NCBI RefSeq assembly: GCF_002101885.1 | Contig: NZ_LQPS01000025.1 | Span: 1-64,000, forward strand | Origin: Mycolicibacter senuensis | GTDB taxonomy: Bacteria > Actinomycetota > Actinomycetes > Mycobacteriales > Mycobacteriaceae | Direction of reading: 5' to 3' | DNA: 64,000 nucleotides | Shown: positions 53,531 to 63,166 of the stretch, one piece after another | How the letters are laid out: the number at the start of each line of letters is the position of its first letter | How positions within the stretch are numbered: the first letter of the stretch is position 1 | Notes under the pieces: model-generated | Told to the model about the DNA's origin: nothing | The model's input: the letters and a program-made list of their open reading frames with translations, nothing else | Databases searched by the model: none | Position numbers and translations under genes: made by a program

Positions 53531-54688
53531 TCAGTAACGGCGGGCGTTGTGGATCGGGCCCGAGGAGGTCATCGGGACCACCCGGACCGGCTGGCCGTAG
53601 GTGGACGAGTGGATCATCATGCCGTCGCCGACGTAGATGCCGGAGTGGGAGGCGTCCGAGTAGAAGGTCAGCACGTCGCCCGGCTGCAGGTCCGACAACG
53701 CCACCGGCTGTCCGCCGTTGGCCTGTGCCTGACTGGAGTGCGGCAGGTTGATCCCGGCCTGGTTGAACGCCCACATCACCAGCCCCGAACAGTCGAAGCC
53801 ACCCGGTGCGGCGCCGCCCCAGACGTAAGGCGTCCCGACCTGGGTCAACGCGGCCTGGACGGCGGTCGCGGCGCCACCGCCCCCACCACCGGGCGCGCCC
53901 ATCTCCCACGGTGGTGGCGCGTCGGAGCCGGGCGCGGGGAATCCGGGAAGCCCGAATCCGGGAGCCGGCGGCTGCCCGTCGGGGGCGGGCTCGCCCGGTG
54001 CGGCGTCCGGGGCCGGCCCGGGCTCGGCCATCGCGGTGCGCTGCTGCGGCGTGAGCGCGTAGTACTGCGATTTGACCACCGAGATCTGCAGCTGCAGGCG
54101 GCTCTGCTTGGCCTGCAGTTCGGCCCGTACCGCGGCGGCCTGCTCGGCCGCGGTACGGGCTTCGTCGGCCGACGTGGCGGAAGCCTGCTCGGCCTCATCG
54201 GCCTGCTCGTTGGCCACCCGGAACCGCTCCAGCTGCACCGACAGGTCCCTGGCGACCACGCGCTGCACGGCGAGCTTGTCGATCAGCTGCTGCGGCGACT
54301 CGGCGGTCAGGATGGCGTCCATGCCCCCGACCCGGCCACCCATGTAGGTGCTGGCGGCGAATCGGTTGACGGCCGAACGGTAGCCGGACAGTTGCTCCTT
54401 GGCGGCGGCGAGCGCGGCCTGGTCGTCGGAGTGCGCCCTGTCCGCGGCCTGCTGCTCGGCCAGTTTCCGGTCGAGGTTGAGCTGCGCGGTGTGCATCGCC
54501 TCGGTGGTCTGCTCGGCCTGGCGGGACAGCTCGCTGAGTTTCGCCAGCGCGTCGTCGGCCGGGTCGGCAGACACGCTGCCGGCCCAGGTGCCGGTCAACG
54601 CCGTAGCACCGACCACCAGGCCGGTAACGACACCGAGAACAGGACGCCTAAAAGCACGCAGATTCCACCGCACACGTTCGAGCTTCAA
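53531..54688 (-). CDS. ripC: RipC-like NlpC/P60 peptidoglycan endopeptidase
   Basis: 385 residues from a TTG with AAGGA 7 nt upstream, exactly the length of Rv2190c. A signal peptide or anchor (FRRPVLGVVTGLVVGATALTGTWAGSVSA) leads to a long coiled coil (about residues 40-220, KLSELSRQAEQTTEAMHTAQ, DAILTAESPQQLIDKLAVQRV), a Pro/Gly-rich linker, and a C-terminal NlpC/P60 domain: APGGFDCSGLVMWAFNQ with the catalytic Cys, DVLTFYSDASHSGIYVGDGMMIHSS with the His. Such enzymes cut D-Glu-mDAP bonds in peptidoglycan; in H37Rv the coiled coil interacts with the FtsEX system. This gene marks where the conserved backbone resumes. Confidence 0.94.
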   Translation of the reverse strand: MKLERVRWNLRAFRRPVLGVVTGLVVGATALTGTWAGSVSADPADDALAKLSELSRQAEQTTEAMHTAQLNLDRKLAEQQAADRAHSDDQAALAAAKEQLSGYRSAVNRFAASTYMGGRVGGMDAILTAESPQQLIDKLAVQRVVARDLSVQLERFRVANEQADEAEQASATSADEARTAAEQAAAVRAELQAKQSRLQLQISVVKSQYYALTPQQRTAMAEPGPAPDAAPGEPAPDGQPPAPGFGLPGFPAPGSDAPPPWEMGAPGGGGGGAATAVQAALTQVGTPYVWGGAAPGGFDCSGLVMWAFNQAGINLPHSSQAQANGGQPVALSDLQPGDVLTFYSDASHSGIYVGDGMMIHSSTYGQPVRVVPMTSSGPIHNARRY

Positions 54689-54735
54689 GATTGCATCCTT
54701 AACACTGCCAAGGGTGGTACGTGGCCGTGCCGCCG

Positions 54736-54770
54736 CCGAAAGTACGTAAGGTCTCAAACAGGTTACGAAA
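54736..54770 (-). promoter_or_regulatory. Candidate regulatory site upstream of ripC
   Basis: On the minus strand GTAACCTGTTTGAGACC contains GTAAC and a degraded copy (GAGAC) 11 bp on, within the ~150-bp ripC leader region. This resembles the direct repeat bound by MtrA, which controls several mycobacterial cell-wall hydrolases. The second half matches poorly, so this is a weak call. Confidence 0.25.
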
Positions 54771-54847
54771 TGGCAACGGCGTTGTCCATCGCGAGCTGCC
54801 ACTTTAACACCTGGCTCCGGGCCGGTCCCGAAGCGGTGCGCCGGCGG

Positions 54848-55132
54848 TCAGGCCACGCCGGAGCGGCGCCCGGGGGCGGTGTCCCGGCGGATCGGGACCA
54901 GACGCAATCGCGGCGCCATCCCGGCCTCGGCGAGCACGTCCAGGGCCGCCCGCTCGTCCGCCAGGAGCTCGGTGGGTACTCCCAGCAGCACGCTGACCAC
55001 GCAGTCCCGGCAGGCGGGTCCCCGCACCGCGCAGTCGTCGCAGTCGATCACCACCGGTTCCGGGTCGGCGCGCGGCACCTCAGTGCGCTCCGAGTGACCT
55101 GAGTGGCCTGAGTGATCTGAGATCGGTCCCAT
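54848..55132 (-). CDS. Small cysteine-rich conserved protein
   Basis: 94 residues from the ATG at 55132, which follows CGAGAGGAA; a longer open frame upstream has no better start. The N-terminus contains a His/Ser/Gly repeat (DHSGHSGHSE) made by three 9-bp DNA repeats. The core IDCDDCAVRGPACRDCVVSVLLG has four Cys in a CxxC-x6-CxxC pattern that suggests a metal site, followed by LADERAALDVLAEAGMAPRLRLVPIR. Small proteins of this type are commonly found beside ripC and the DnaQ/UvrC-like gene in mycobacteria. No function is known. It is divergent from the latter (80-bp gap). Confidence 0.78.
   Translation of the reverse strand: MGPISDHSGHSGHSERTEVPRADPEPVVIDCDDCAVRGPACRDCVVSVLLGVPTELLADERAALDVLAEAGMAPRLRLVPIRRDTAPGRRSGVA
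55095..55121 (-). repeat. Three 9-bp tandem repeats
   Basis: The plus strand shows GTGACCTGA, GTGGCCTGA and GTGATCTGA in a row near 55097-55123, differing at one or two positions. On the coding strand they encode the HSG/GHS repeat near the N-terminus of the small cysteine-rich protein. Confidence 0.7.
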
Positions 55133-55212
55133 TGGTGCTTCCTCTCGATCGGTTGCCGGCACGCTAACCGTGCCCACCGACAGCTGTCGGTGCGTCGGCC
55201 TAGGTTCGGGCC

Positions 55213-57114
55213 ATGATGTCGCGCGCTGACGCAGGGCAGCTGAGTTTTGCGCAACTGCAGGCCGAGCTCGAAGCCACACCGGCCGGCAAGGCACTGCGGG
55301 AGACCACCTTCGTGGTGGTGGACCTGGAGACCACCGGTGCGCGCGCCTCCCCCGGCGCCGACGGCGCCGTCGACGCCATCACCGAGATCGGGGCGGTCAA
55401 GGTCCGCGGCGGCGTCGTCGAGGGCGAGTTCGCCACCTTGATCAACCCGCAGCGCGGCATCCCGCCGCAGATCGTCCGGCTGACCGGGATCACCACCGCG
55501 ATGGTGCATGACGCCCCCACCATCGATGCCGTACTGCCGATGTTTCTGGAGTTCGCCGGGTTCGGCTCAGCCCGCAACGGCGGCAATGACACCGTGCTGG
55601 TCGCCCACAACGCCGGATTCGACGTCGGGTTCTTGACCGCCGCCGCGCGACGCTGCGAGCTGGCCTGGCCGCGGCCGCCGGTGCTGTGCACGGTCCGGCT
55701 GGCACGCCGGGTGCTCAGTCGCGAGGAGGCGCCCAGCGTGCGGCTGGCCGAGTTGGCCCGGCTGTTCGCGGTCAGCACCACACCCACCCACCGGGCACTC
55801 GACGACGCCCGCGCCACCGTCGACGTCCTGCACGCCCTCATCGAGCGGGTCGGCAACCAGCGGGTGCACACCTTCGCCGACCTGCGTGCCTACCTGTCGC
55901 ACGCCACACCGGCGCAGCGCCGCAAACGCACCCTCGCCGAGGCGCTTCCGCACCGGCCGGGTGTCTACCTGTTCCGCGGCCCGTCCGACGAGGTGCTCTA
56001 CATCGGCACCGCCACCGACCTGCGCCGCCGGACCGGCGGGTACTTCAACGGATCCGATCTGCGCAGCCGCATCGCCGAGATGGTGGCCCTGGCCATCCGG
56101 ATCGACCACGTCGAATGCGCGCACCCGCTGGAGGCCGGGGTGCACGAGCTGCGCCTGCTGGCCGCGCACGCCCCGCCCTACAACCGGCGATCGAAGTTTC
56201 CGCGGCGGTGGTGGTGGATCACGCTGTCGCAGGAGGCCTTCCCGAGGCTGTCGGTGGTGCGCGCACCCCGACACGACCGGGTGATCGGCCCGTTCCGTTC
56301 CCGCGCCGACGCCGCCGCGACCGCCGCGCTGTTGGCGCGGTTCACCGGGATCCGAACCTGCACAACGCGGGTGAGCCGCACCGGCCGGCACACCTGCCCG
56401 CCGGCCGAAGTCAGCCCGTGCCCCGCCGCGCCCGGGAGCACCGCCGTGCAGTACGCCGCAACCGTCCAGCGGGCCGCCGCGTTGATCGACGGCACCGACA
56501 ACAGCGCGTTACGCGCCGCGGTGCAGCAGGTGACCGCACTGGCCGCCCGGGGCCACTACGAGAGCGCCGCACGGCTGCGCGACCGTGCGGCGACCACCAT
56601 TGAGATCCTGTGGCGAAGCCAGCGCGCCCGCGCGCTGGCCACCCTGCCGGAGTTGGTGGCCGCCGCCCCGGACGGCGCCGGCGGCTGGCGGCTCGCGGTG
56701 ATCCGTCACGGCCGGCTGGCCGCCGCCGGCAATGCGCCGCGCGGCGTGCCACCGATGCCCGTCGTCGACGCGATCACGCTGGGCGCCCAGGCGGTGACGC
56801 CCGAGCCGGCCCCGGCCGGCGGGGCGCTGGTCGAGGAGACCGCGCTCATCGCCCGCTGGCTGACGGCACCCGGAGTGCGCATCGTGCGCGTCGAGGGCAC
56901 CGCCGACGCCGACGGCTGGGCAGAGCCGCTGGCCTCGGCCGGTGCGTGGGCCGGGTGGGCGGCCCAGGCCCGCTCGGCCCGGCTGGCCTCAGAGCTGGGC
57001 GCCGAAGCGGACCCAACGAGCGAGCAGCTGTTCGGCCGCGCCGCTGTCTATCGCCGCGACAGCGCGCTGCAGCCCGTCCTCCCAGGCCGGCAGCCATTCA
57101 GCGCTGCTGGATAG
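55213..57114 (+). CDS. DnaQ-like exonuclease / GIY-YIG nuclease fusion (Rv2191 type)
   Basis: 633 residues. The first half is a DEDDh 3'-5' exonuclease (about residues 25-200): [19 protein letters not shown], and [10 protein letters not shown] give the four acidic residues and the His. From about 240 comes a UvrC-like GIY-YIG nuclease domain: [35 protein letters not shown], with [14 protein letters not shown] and [22 protein letters not shown] stretches downstream. The UvrB-binding and HhH domains of UvrC are missing. The same fusion is Rv2191 in H37Rv; its cellular role in repair or nucleic-acid turnover is not established. The last 126 bp overlap the convergent trpD coding region. Confidence 0.9.
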   Translation: MMSRADAGQLSFAQLQAELEATPAGKALRETTFVVVDLETTGARASPGADGAVDAITEIGAVKVRGGVVEGEFATLINPQRGIPPQIVRLTGITTAMVHDAPTIDAVLPMFLEFAGFGSARNGGNDTVLVAHNAGFDVGFLTAAARRCELAWPRPPVLCTVRLARRVLSREEAPSVRLAELARLFAVSTTPTHRALDDARATVDVLHALIERVGNQRVHTFADLRAYLSHATPAQRRKRTLAEALPHRPGVYLFRGPSDEVLYIGTATDLRRRTGGYFNGSDLRSRIAEMVALAIRIDHVECAHPLEAGVHELRLLAAHAPPYNRRSKFPRRWWWITLSQEAFPRLSVVRAPRHDRVIGPFRSRADAAATAALLARFTGIRTCTTRVSRTGRHTCPPAEVSPCPAAPGSTAVQYAATVQRAAALIDGTDNSALRAAVQQVTALAARGHYESAARLRDRAATTIEILWRSQRARALATLPELVAAAPDGAGGWRLAVIRHGRLAAAGNAPRGVPPMPVVDAITLGAQAVTPEPAPAGGALVEETALIARWLTAPGVRIVRVEGTADADGWAEPLASAGAWAGWAAQARSARLASELGAEADPTSEQLFGRAAVYRRDSALQPVLPGRQPFSAAG

Positions 57115-58122
57115 CCCGGCATGCGCCACGATCGCCCCGGCGGCGTTGAGCACCACGGCGTCACGCACCGGACCGGGCGTTCCGGCCAGCACCGACCGGG
57201 CCTCCTCGGCGTTGGCCTGCGCGTCGCCGCCGAGCAGCTCGTGCACCTCGGCGCGGGCGAACCCGAACCCGGCCGGGTCGAAGGTCAGCCGGTCGATCGT
57301 GCCGGCCTGCACCCGCCAGATGGTGCTGGTGGTGGTCGTGGTCAACTCGTCGAGCCCGTCGTCGCCGTGCACCACCAGCACGCTGGCCCGCCGGGCGGCG
57401 AACACCCCGGCCATCACCTCGGCCAGCTCGCCGAACGCGCAGCCGATCAGGCCGGCCCGCGGCCTGGCCGGGTTGGTCAGCGGACCCAGCAGATTGAACA
57501 CCGTGGGCACGCCGATCTCGCGCCGCGCCGGCGAGGCGTTGCGGTAGGACGGTTGGAACTGCGGCGCGAAGCAGAAGCCGATGCCGACCTCGGCCACGCT
57601 GCGCGCCACGGCGTCGGGCCCCAGATCGATGCGCACCCCGAGCGCCTCGAGCGTGTCGGCGCCCCCGGACAGCGAGCTGGCCGACCGGTTGCCGTGTTTG
57701 ACCACCGGCACACCGGCGGCGGCCACCACGATCGCGGCCATCGTGGACAGGTTCACCGTGTTGGCGCCGTCACCGCCGGTGCCCACCACGTCGACGGTGT
57801 CGGTGCCGATCTGCTCGGTGGGCACCTTGCGACCGTGCGCCAGCATGACGTCGGCCAGCTCCCCGACCTCCGCTGCGTTGGGGCCCTTCATCTGCATCGC
57901 CACCCCGAAGGCGGCGATCTGGGCCGACGTGGCCGCACCGGCCATGATCTGCTCCATCGCCCAGGCCGCCTGGCCCCGGGCGAGGTCCGCGCCCGACGTC
58001 AGACAGCCCAATACCTGCCGCCACTGTGCTATCTGCGCTATCGGCTGCGCCTCACCACCGGGCTCGACCACGCGCAGATCGTCGCATGCGGCCCGCAAGC
58101 CCCCAAAGTCGCCCGGAAACAC
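56989..58122 (-). CDS. trpD: TrpD, anthranilate phosphoribosyltransferase
   Basis: Transfers phosphoribose from PRPP to anthranilate in tryptophan synthesis. About 377 residues from the GTG at 58122; the GTG at 58071 is also possible and neither has a clear ribosome site. Motifs: [65 protein letters not shown] (PRPP and Mg binding), [49 protein letters not shown] and [14 protein letters not shown]. The C-terminus (LLARWVRFG) is that of other mycobacterial TrpD, so the overlap with the DnaQ-like gene is not due to a run-on of trpD. Divergent from ctaE. Confidence 0.94.
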   Translation of the reverse strand: MFPGDFGGLRAACDDLRVVEPGGEAQPIAQIAQWRQVLGCLTSGADLARGQAAWAMEQIMAGAATSAQIAAFGVAMQMKGPNAAEVGELADVMLAHGRKVPTEQIGTDTVDVVGTGGDGANTVNLSTMAAIVVAAAGVPVVKHGNRSASSLSGGADTLEALGVRIDLGPDAVARSVAEVGIGFCFAPQFQPSYRNASPARREIGVPTVFNLLGPLTNPARPRAGLIGCAFGELAEVMAGVFAARRASVLVVHGDDGLDELTTTTTSTIWRVQAGTIDRLTFDPAGFGFARAEVHELLGGDAQANAEEARSVLAGTPGPVRDAVVLNAAGAIVAHAGLSSSAEWLPAWEDGLQRAVAAIDSGAAEQLLARWVRFGAQL

Positions 58123-58210
58123 CGCAGGTGACGGCCTACACCACACCATTTCTGATGAATTGCCCGCCCCGGGTGGAGATCTACAACTACATAGCGTCAT
58201 ACTTGCGGAT

Positions 58211-58822
58211 GTGACGAGCGCTGTGGGGTCCTCGGGTACTGCCATCACGTCGCGTGTGCATTCGCTGAACCGTCCCAACATGGTCAGCGTCGGCACCATC
58301 GTGTGGCTGTCCAGTGAGTTGATGTTCTTTGCCGGGCTTTTCGCCATGTATTTCACGGCACGGGCACAGTCCGGTGGCGTTTGGCCGCCACCACCGACTG
58401 AGCTGAACCTGTGGCAGTCGGTACCGGTGACGCTGGTGCTGATCGCGTCGTCGTTCACCTGCCAGATGGGCGTGTTCGCCGCCGAGCGCGGCGACGTGTT
58501 CGGGCTGCGCAGGTGGTATCTGGTGACGTTCCTGATGGGCACGTTCTTCGTCTGCGGTCAGGCCTACGAGTACTACCACCTGATCTCGCACGGGACCACG
58601 ATCCCGTCCAGCGCCTACGGCACCGTGTTCTACCTGACCACCGGGTTCCACGGCCTGCACGTCATCGGCGGGTTGATCGCATTCGTCTTCCTGATGGTGC
58701 GCACCACGATGAGCAAGTTCACCCCGGCCCAGGCCACCGCGTCGATCGTCGTGTCGTACTACTGGCACTTCGTCGACATCGTGTGGATCGCACTGTTCGC
58801 CACGATCTACTTCATCCGATGA
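58211..58822 (+). CDS. ctaE: CtaE, cytochrome c oxidase subunit III
   Basis: 203 residues, the same length as H37Rv CtaE (Rv2193). Five hydrophobic helices with conserved [56 protein letters not shown], and [16 protein letters not shown] followed by [22 protein letters not shown]. It is part of the aa3 oxidase in the mycobacterial cytochrome bcc-aa3 supercomplex, and is co-encoded with qcrCAB, the bcc part, on the same strand. The GTG at 58211 gives the family start; the 88 bp to trpD should hold the operon promoter. Confidence 0.96.
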   Translation: MTSAVGSSGTAITSRVHSLNRPNMVSVGTIVWLSSELMFFAGLFAMYFTARAQSGGVWPPPPTELNLWQSVPVTLVLIASSFTCQMGVFAAERGDVFGLRRWYLVTFLMGTFFVCGQAYEYYHLISHGTTIPSSAYGTVFYLTTGFHGLHVIGGLIAFVFLMVRTTMSKFTPAQATASIVVSYYWHFVDIVWIALFATIYFIR

Positions 58823-58851
58823 CCAACCGCCCGATGAACAGGAGTGTCCGG

Positions 58852-59694
58852 TTGAAGACACTGAGGAAGTGGGCCCGACCTCACCACAACGAAACCGTCG
58901 CCCGGCGTCGGCTCCGGCGTCGGTTGTCCGGCGGCCTGCTGTTGCTGGTCGCACTGGCGATGGCCGGCGGGCTGGCCGCGGTGGTTACCCCGACCCCGCA
59001 GGTGGCCGTCGCCGACGAATCCGCCTCGGCACTGCTGCGCACCGGCAAGCAACTGTTCGACACCTCATGCGTGAGCTGCCACGGCGCCAACCTGCAGGGT
59101 GAGCCCGGACGTGGACCGAGCCTGATCGGCGTCGGCGAAGCCGCCGTCTACTTCCAGGTCTCCACCGGGCGGATGCCCGCAGCCCGCGGTGAGGCCCAGG
59201 CACCCCGCAAATACCCGCTCTTCGACGACACCCAGATCGACGCCCTGGGCGCCTACGTGCAGGCCAACGGCGGCGGCCCCACCGTGGTCCGCGACGCCGA
59301 CGGCAGCATCGCGCAGGCCTCGCTGCGCGGCGACGACCTGGGCCGCGGCGGCGACCTGTTCCGGCTCAACTGCGCGTCCTGCCACAACTTCACCGGGCGG
59401 GGTGGCGCACTGTCCTCGGGCAAGTACGCCCCGGACCTGGCACCGGCCAATGAGCAGCAGATCCTGACCGCGATGGTGTCCGGCCCGCAGAACATGCCGC
59501 GCTTCTCCGACCGGCAGATCTCCATGGAGGAGAAGAAGGACATCATCGCCTACGTCAGGGCCGTCACCGAGGAACATGATCCGGGCGGTTACGCGCTCGG
59601 CGGCTTCGGTCCGGCGCCGGAGGGCATGGTGATGTGGATTATCGGGATGGTCGCTGCCATCGGCGCGGCTTTGTGGATCGGGGCACGCTCATGA
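58852..59694 (+). CDS. qcrC: QcrC, dihaem cytochrome c subunit of the bcc complex
   Basis: 280 residues from a TTG with AGGAG 7 nt upstream, matching the H37Rv length. The ATG at 58819 overlaps the ctaE stop but lacks a ribosome site. A basic N-terminus and one helix ([19 protein letters not shown]) anchor the protein. Two c-type haem sites follow: [11 protein letters not shown] and CASCHNFTG, with Met ligands probably in [14 protein letters not shown] and [10 protein letters not shown]-terminal helix ([17 protein letters not shown]) ends the chain. The two haems pass electrons directly to the aa3 oxidase, replacing soluble cytochrome c. Confidence 0.96.
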   Translation: MKTLRKWARPHHNETVARRRLRRRLSGGLLLLVALAMAGGLAAVVTPTPQVAVADESASALLRTGKQLFDTSCVSCHGANLQGEPGRGPSLIGVGEAAVYFQVSTGRMPAARGEAQAPRKYPLFDDTQIDALGAYVQANGGGPTVVRDADGSIAQASLRGDDLGRGGDLFRLNCASCHNFTGRGGALSSGKYAPDLAPANEQQILTAMVSGPQNMPRFSDRQISMEEKKDIIAYVRAVTEEHDPGGYALGGFGPAPEGMVMWIIGMVAAIGAALWIGARS

Positions 59695-60863
59695 CCGAGG
59701 TCAGCAAGGACACCGCCGCTCCCGACGCGGCCGAGCTGGCCGCGATGAACACCGACGAGCTGCTGGCACTCGGCGGCCGCATCGACGGCGTGGAGACGAT
59801 CTTCAAGGAGCCGCGCTGGCCGGTCGAGGGCACCCGGGCCGAGAAACGGGCCGAGCGCAGTGTCGCCGGCTGGTTTCTGGCCGCCGGCGGCGCCGGCCTC
59901 GCCCTGCTGCTGATCTTCGTGTTCTGGCCCTGGGAGTACGCCCCGGCGGACTCCCCGGAGGGATTCGCCTACTCGCTGGCCACTCCGCTGTACGGGCTGA
60001 CCTTCGGGCTCTCGGTGCTGCTGCTCGGCATCGGCGCGGTGATGTTCGTCAAGAAGTTCATCCCCGAAGAGATCACCATCCAGGAGCGCCACGACGGGAG
60101 CTCCGCCGAACTCGACCGTAAGACGGTCGGCGCACAGCTGACCGACGCCTTCGAGGGCTCGACGATCGGGCGGCGCAAGCTGCTGGGAGCGTCGCTGGGC
60201 GTCGGATTCGGCGCGTTCGGGCTGGGCACCCTGGTGGCCGGGGCCGGCGGCCTGATCAAGAACCCGTGGAAGCCGGTCGTCGACACCGCCGAAGGCAAGA
60301 AGGCCATGCTGTGGACCTCGGGTTGGACCCCGCGCTACCACGGCGAGACCATCTACCTGGCACGGTCGACCGGGCACAGCACCAATTCGCCGTTCATCAA
60401 GATGCGTCCCGAGGATCTCGACGCCGGCGGCATGGAGACCGTCTTCCCGTGGCGGGAGTCCGACGGCGACGGCACCACCGAGGAATCGCGTCACAAGCTC
60501 ACCGAGATCATGATGGGTGTCCGTAACCCGGTGATGCTGATCCGCATCCGTCCCGACGACATGCCCAACGTGGTCAAACGTGCGGGCCAGGAGAGCTTCA
60601 ACTTCGGCGACCTCTTCGCCTACACGAAGATCTGCTCGCACCTGGGTTGCCCGTCTTCGCTGTTCGAGCAGCAGACGTACCGCATCCTGTGCCCGTGCCA
60701 CCAGTCGCAGTTCGATGCGCTGCATTTCGCCAAGCCCGTCTTCGGGCCGGCGGCGCGCGCACTGGCACAGCTGCCGATCACCATTGACACCAATGGGTAC
60801 CTGGTCGCCAACGGCGACTTCGTCGAACCTGTCGGACCGGCCTTCTGGGAGCGCACCTCATGA
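59691..60863 (+). CDS. qcrA: QcrA, Rieske iron-sulfur subunit of the bcc complex
   Basis: 390 residues from the ATG that overlaps the qcrC stop. Three N-terminal helices (about residues 60-85, 100-125 and 165-190) are typical of actinobacterial Rieske proteins. The soluble domain carries the 2Fe-2S motifs CSHLGC and CPCHQSQFD, with the Cys disulfide pair. [22 protein letters not shown] is the usual C-terminal sequence. It is somewhat shorter than H37Rv QcrA (429 residues) because the acidic N-terminal extension is reduced. It oxidises menaquinol together with QcrB. Confidence 0.96.
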   Translation: MTEVSKDTAAPDAAELAAMNTDELLALGGRIDGVETIFKEPRWPVEGTRAEKRAERSVAGWFLAAGGAGLALLLIFVFWPWEYAPADSPEGFAYSLATPLYGLTFGLSVLLLGIGAVMFVKKFIPEEITIQERHDGSSAELDRKTVGAQLTDAFEGSTIGRRKLLGASLGVGFGAFGLGTLVAGAGGLIKNPWKPVVDTAEGKKAMLWTSGWTPRYHGETIYLARSTGHSTNSPFIKMRPEDLDAGGMETVFPWRESDGDGTTEESRHKLTEIMMGVRNPVMLIRIRPDDMPNVVKRAGQESFNFGDLFAYTKICSHLGCPSSLFEQQTYRILCPCHQSQFDALHFAKPVFGPAARALAQLPITIDTNGYLVANGDFVEPVGPAFWERTS

Positions 60864-62491
60864 GCCCTGCAATCGGCGATCTGCTCGCCCGCCAAGCAGA
60901 CGACATCGACACCCGCTACCACCCGGCGGCGGCACTGCGACGGCAGTTCAACAAGGTCTTCCCGACGCACTGGTCGTTCCTGCTCGGCGAGATCGCGCTG
61001 TACAGCTTCATCATCCTGTTGCTGTCCGGCGTCTACCTGACACTGTTCTTCGACCCGTCGATGGCCGAGGTCATCTACGAAGGCGTCTACCAGCCGCTCA
61101 ACGGGGTGCAGATGTCGCGGGCCTACGAGACCGCGCTGAACATCTCCTTCGAGGTCCGCGGCGGGCTGTTCGTCCGGCAGCTGCACCACTGGGCGGCGCT
61201 GATGTTCGCCGCGTCGATCATGGTGCACCTGGCGCGCATCTTCTTCACCGGCGCGTTCCGCCGCCCGCGCGAGGCGAACTGGGTGGTCGGGTCACTGTTG
61301 TTGATCCTGGCCATGTTCGAGGGCTACTTCGGCTATTCGCTGCCCGACGACCTGCTGTCCGGTATCGGCATCCGGGCCGCACTGTCGTCGATCACGCTGG
61401 GTATGCCGGTCATCGGCACCTGGTTGCACTGGGCGCTGTTCGGCGGCGACTTCCCGGGCACCATCTTGATCCCCCGGCTCTACGCCCTGCACATCCTGCT
61501 GCTGCCGGGGATCATCCTGGCCCTGATCGGCGTGCACATGGCGCTGGTGTGGTTCCAGAAGCACACCCAGTTCCCCGGGCCCGGCCGCACCGAGAGCAAC
61601 GTCGTCGGCGTGCGGGTGCTGCCGGTCTTCGCGATCAAGTCCGGCGCGTTCTTCGCGATCATCACCGGCATCCTCGGCCTGATGGGCGGCCTGCTGCAGA
61701 TCAACGCGATCTGGAACCTGGGCCCCTACCGGCCATCTCAGGTGTCGGCGGGCAGCCAGCCGGACTTCTACATGATGTGGACCGAGGGGATGGCGCGGCT
61801 CTGGCCGGCCTGGGAGTTCTACCCCTTCGGGCACACCGTGCCCGGCTCGGTCGGCGTCGCGCTGATCATGGGCGCGGTCTTCATCCTGCTGATCATCTAC
61901 CCGTTCCTGGAGAAGAGGTTCACCGGGGACTACGCCCACCACAACCTGTTGCAGCGTCCGCGGGACGCTCCGGTCCGGACCGGGATCGGCGCGATGGCGA
62001 TCAGCTTCTACATGGTGCTGACCCTGGCCGCGATGAACGACATCATCGCGTGGAAGTTCCACATCTCGCTGAATGCGACGACCTGGATCGGACGCATCGG
62101 GATGGTGATACTGCCGCCGATCATGTTCTTCGTCACCTACCGGTGGTGCGTCGGGCTGCAGCGCAGTGACCGTGACGTGCTCGAGCACGGCGTCGAGACC
62201 GGCATCATCAAGCGGTTGCCGCACGGCGCCTACATCGAGTTGCACCAGCCACTGGGACCGGTCGACGAGCACGGTCACCCGATTCCGCTGGAGTACGCCG
62301 GTGCGCCGCTGCCCAAGCGGATGAACAAGCTCGGCTCCGGCGGCGCCCCCGGCCGGGGCAGCTTCCTGACCGCGGACCCGGCCTCCGAGGACGCCGCGCT
62401 CAACGAGGCCGCCCACGCCAGCGAACGGCGCGCGTTGACCGCGCTGGCCGAGCGCCAGGACGGCGACGGCGACGGCAACGGCCAGCACTGA
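60860..62491 (+). CDS. qcrB: QcrB, cytochrome b subunit of the bcc complex
   Basis: 543 residues beginning inside the qcrA stop (ATGA). Eight or nine transmembrane helices carry the paired haem-binding His in [23 protein letters not shown] and [28 protein letters not shown]. The Qo-site stretch follows as [19 protein letters not shown], the PEWYF-loop equivalent. QcrB is the quinol-oxidising core and the target of imidazopyridine drugs such as Q203. The C-terminal 100 residues are a hydrophilic cytoplasmic tail ending in Asp/Gly repeats (GDGDGNG). Last gene of the ctaE-qcrCAB operon. Confidence 0.96.
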   Translation: MSPAIGDLLARQADDIDTRYHPAAALRRQFNKVFPTHWSFLLGEIALYSFIILLLSGVYLTLFFDPSMAEVIYEGVYQPLNGVQMSRAYETALNISFEVRGGLFVRQLHHWAALMFAASIMVHLARIFFTGAFRRPREANWVVGSLLLILAMFEGYFGYSLPDDLLSGIGIRAALSSITLGMPVIGTWLHWALFGGDFPGTILIPRLYALHILLLPGIILALIGVHMALVWFQKHTQFPGPGRTESNVVGVRVLPVFAIKSGAFFAIITGILGLMGGLLQINAIWNLGPYRPSQVSAGSQPDFYMMWTEGMARLWPAWEFYPFGHTVPGSVGVALIMGAVFILLIIYPFLEKRFTGDYAHHNLLQRPRDAPVRTGIGAMAISFYMVLTLAAMNDIIAWKFHISLNATTWIGRIGMVILPPIMFFVTYRWCVGLQRSDRDVLEHGVETGIIKRLPHGAYIELHQPLGPVDEHGHPIPLEYAGAPLPKRMNKLGSGGAPGRGSFLTADPASEDAALNEAAHASERRALTALAERQDGDGDGNGQH

Positions 62492-62510
62492 CCCTCGGCG
62501 GTCGGGCGAG

Positions 62511-63160
62511 CTGCGAAGCCTGCTGCGCGGGCTTCCGGTCCTGACCGGTTCCGCGCCGGAGTTCGATCCGGCGCGGGCACCCGGGGATCCGGTGGAGCTG
62601 TTCATCCGGTGGCTGCTGCACGCCGTCGACGGCGGTGTCGCGGAGCCGCACGCCATGACGGTCTCCACGGTGTCCGCATCGGCGGAGCCGCGGCCGTCGG
62701 CGCGGGTGCTGATACTCAAGGACATCGACCGCGCCGGGTGGCATTTCGCGGCCAGCTCGGTGAGCCGCAAGGGCGCCGAACTGGCCCGCAATCCAGCTGT
62801 GGCGCTGACGTTCTACTGGCCCGCGCTGGGCCGGCAGGTCAGGGTCGAGGGAGTTGCCCGCGCCGACCCTCCGCAGCTGACGGCCGAGGACTTCCGGGCG
62901 CGCTCGGACGTGGCCCGCACGATGGCGCTGACCGGGCGGCAGAGCCAGCCCTACCGCGATCCCACCGAGATCAGCGAGGCGCTGTCGAAGGCCCGCCTGG
63001 AGCTGGACGCTCCCCCACCCTGGTCCCCGACGACTGGGTCTCGTATGCAGTGCGCGCCGACACCGTCGAGTTCTGGCAGTCAGACCCGGATCGCCGGCAC
63101 CGCAGGCTGCGTTACGAACGCGACGGCGAGGGCTGGGCCACGACACTGCTGTGGCCGTGA
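62511..63160 (+). pseudogene. PNPOx-like flavin oxidase gene, frameshifted
   Basis: Two overlapping frames together spell one pyridoxamine 5'-phosphate oxidase-like protein. Frame 1 covers LRGLPVLTG, HAMTVSTV, LILKDIDRAGWHFAASSVSRKGAELARNP, VALTFYWPALGRQVRVEG and RTMALTGRQSQPYRD. Frame 2 takes over after about 63017 with LVPDDWVSYAVRADTVEFWQSDPDRRHRRLRYERD and ends at 63160. The switch lies at a C5 tract (63012-63016); adding one C would join the frames. No ATG, GTG or TTG precedes the conserved N-terminus in frame 1, the first being a GTG at 62592, so the start also looks lost. The gene is not present at this place in H37Rv. A sequencing error is the main alternative for the frameshift. Confidence 0.75.
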
Positions 63161-63166
63161 GGCGCG

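Noticed and set aside
53481..53909. 142-codon minus-strand frame within ripC
   Set aside because: Out of frame with ripC and rich in Arg/Gly/Pro; only its overlap with the ripC stop drew attention.
54689..54847. c-di-AMP (ydaO-type) riboswitch ahead of ripC
   Set aside because: Such elements control some actinobacterial cell-wall hydrolases, but I found none of the conserved core sequences in this leader.
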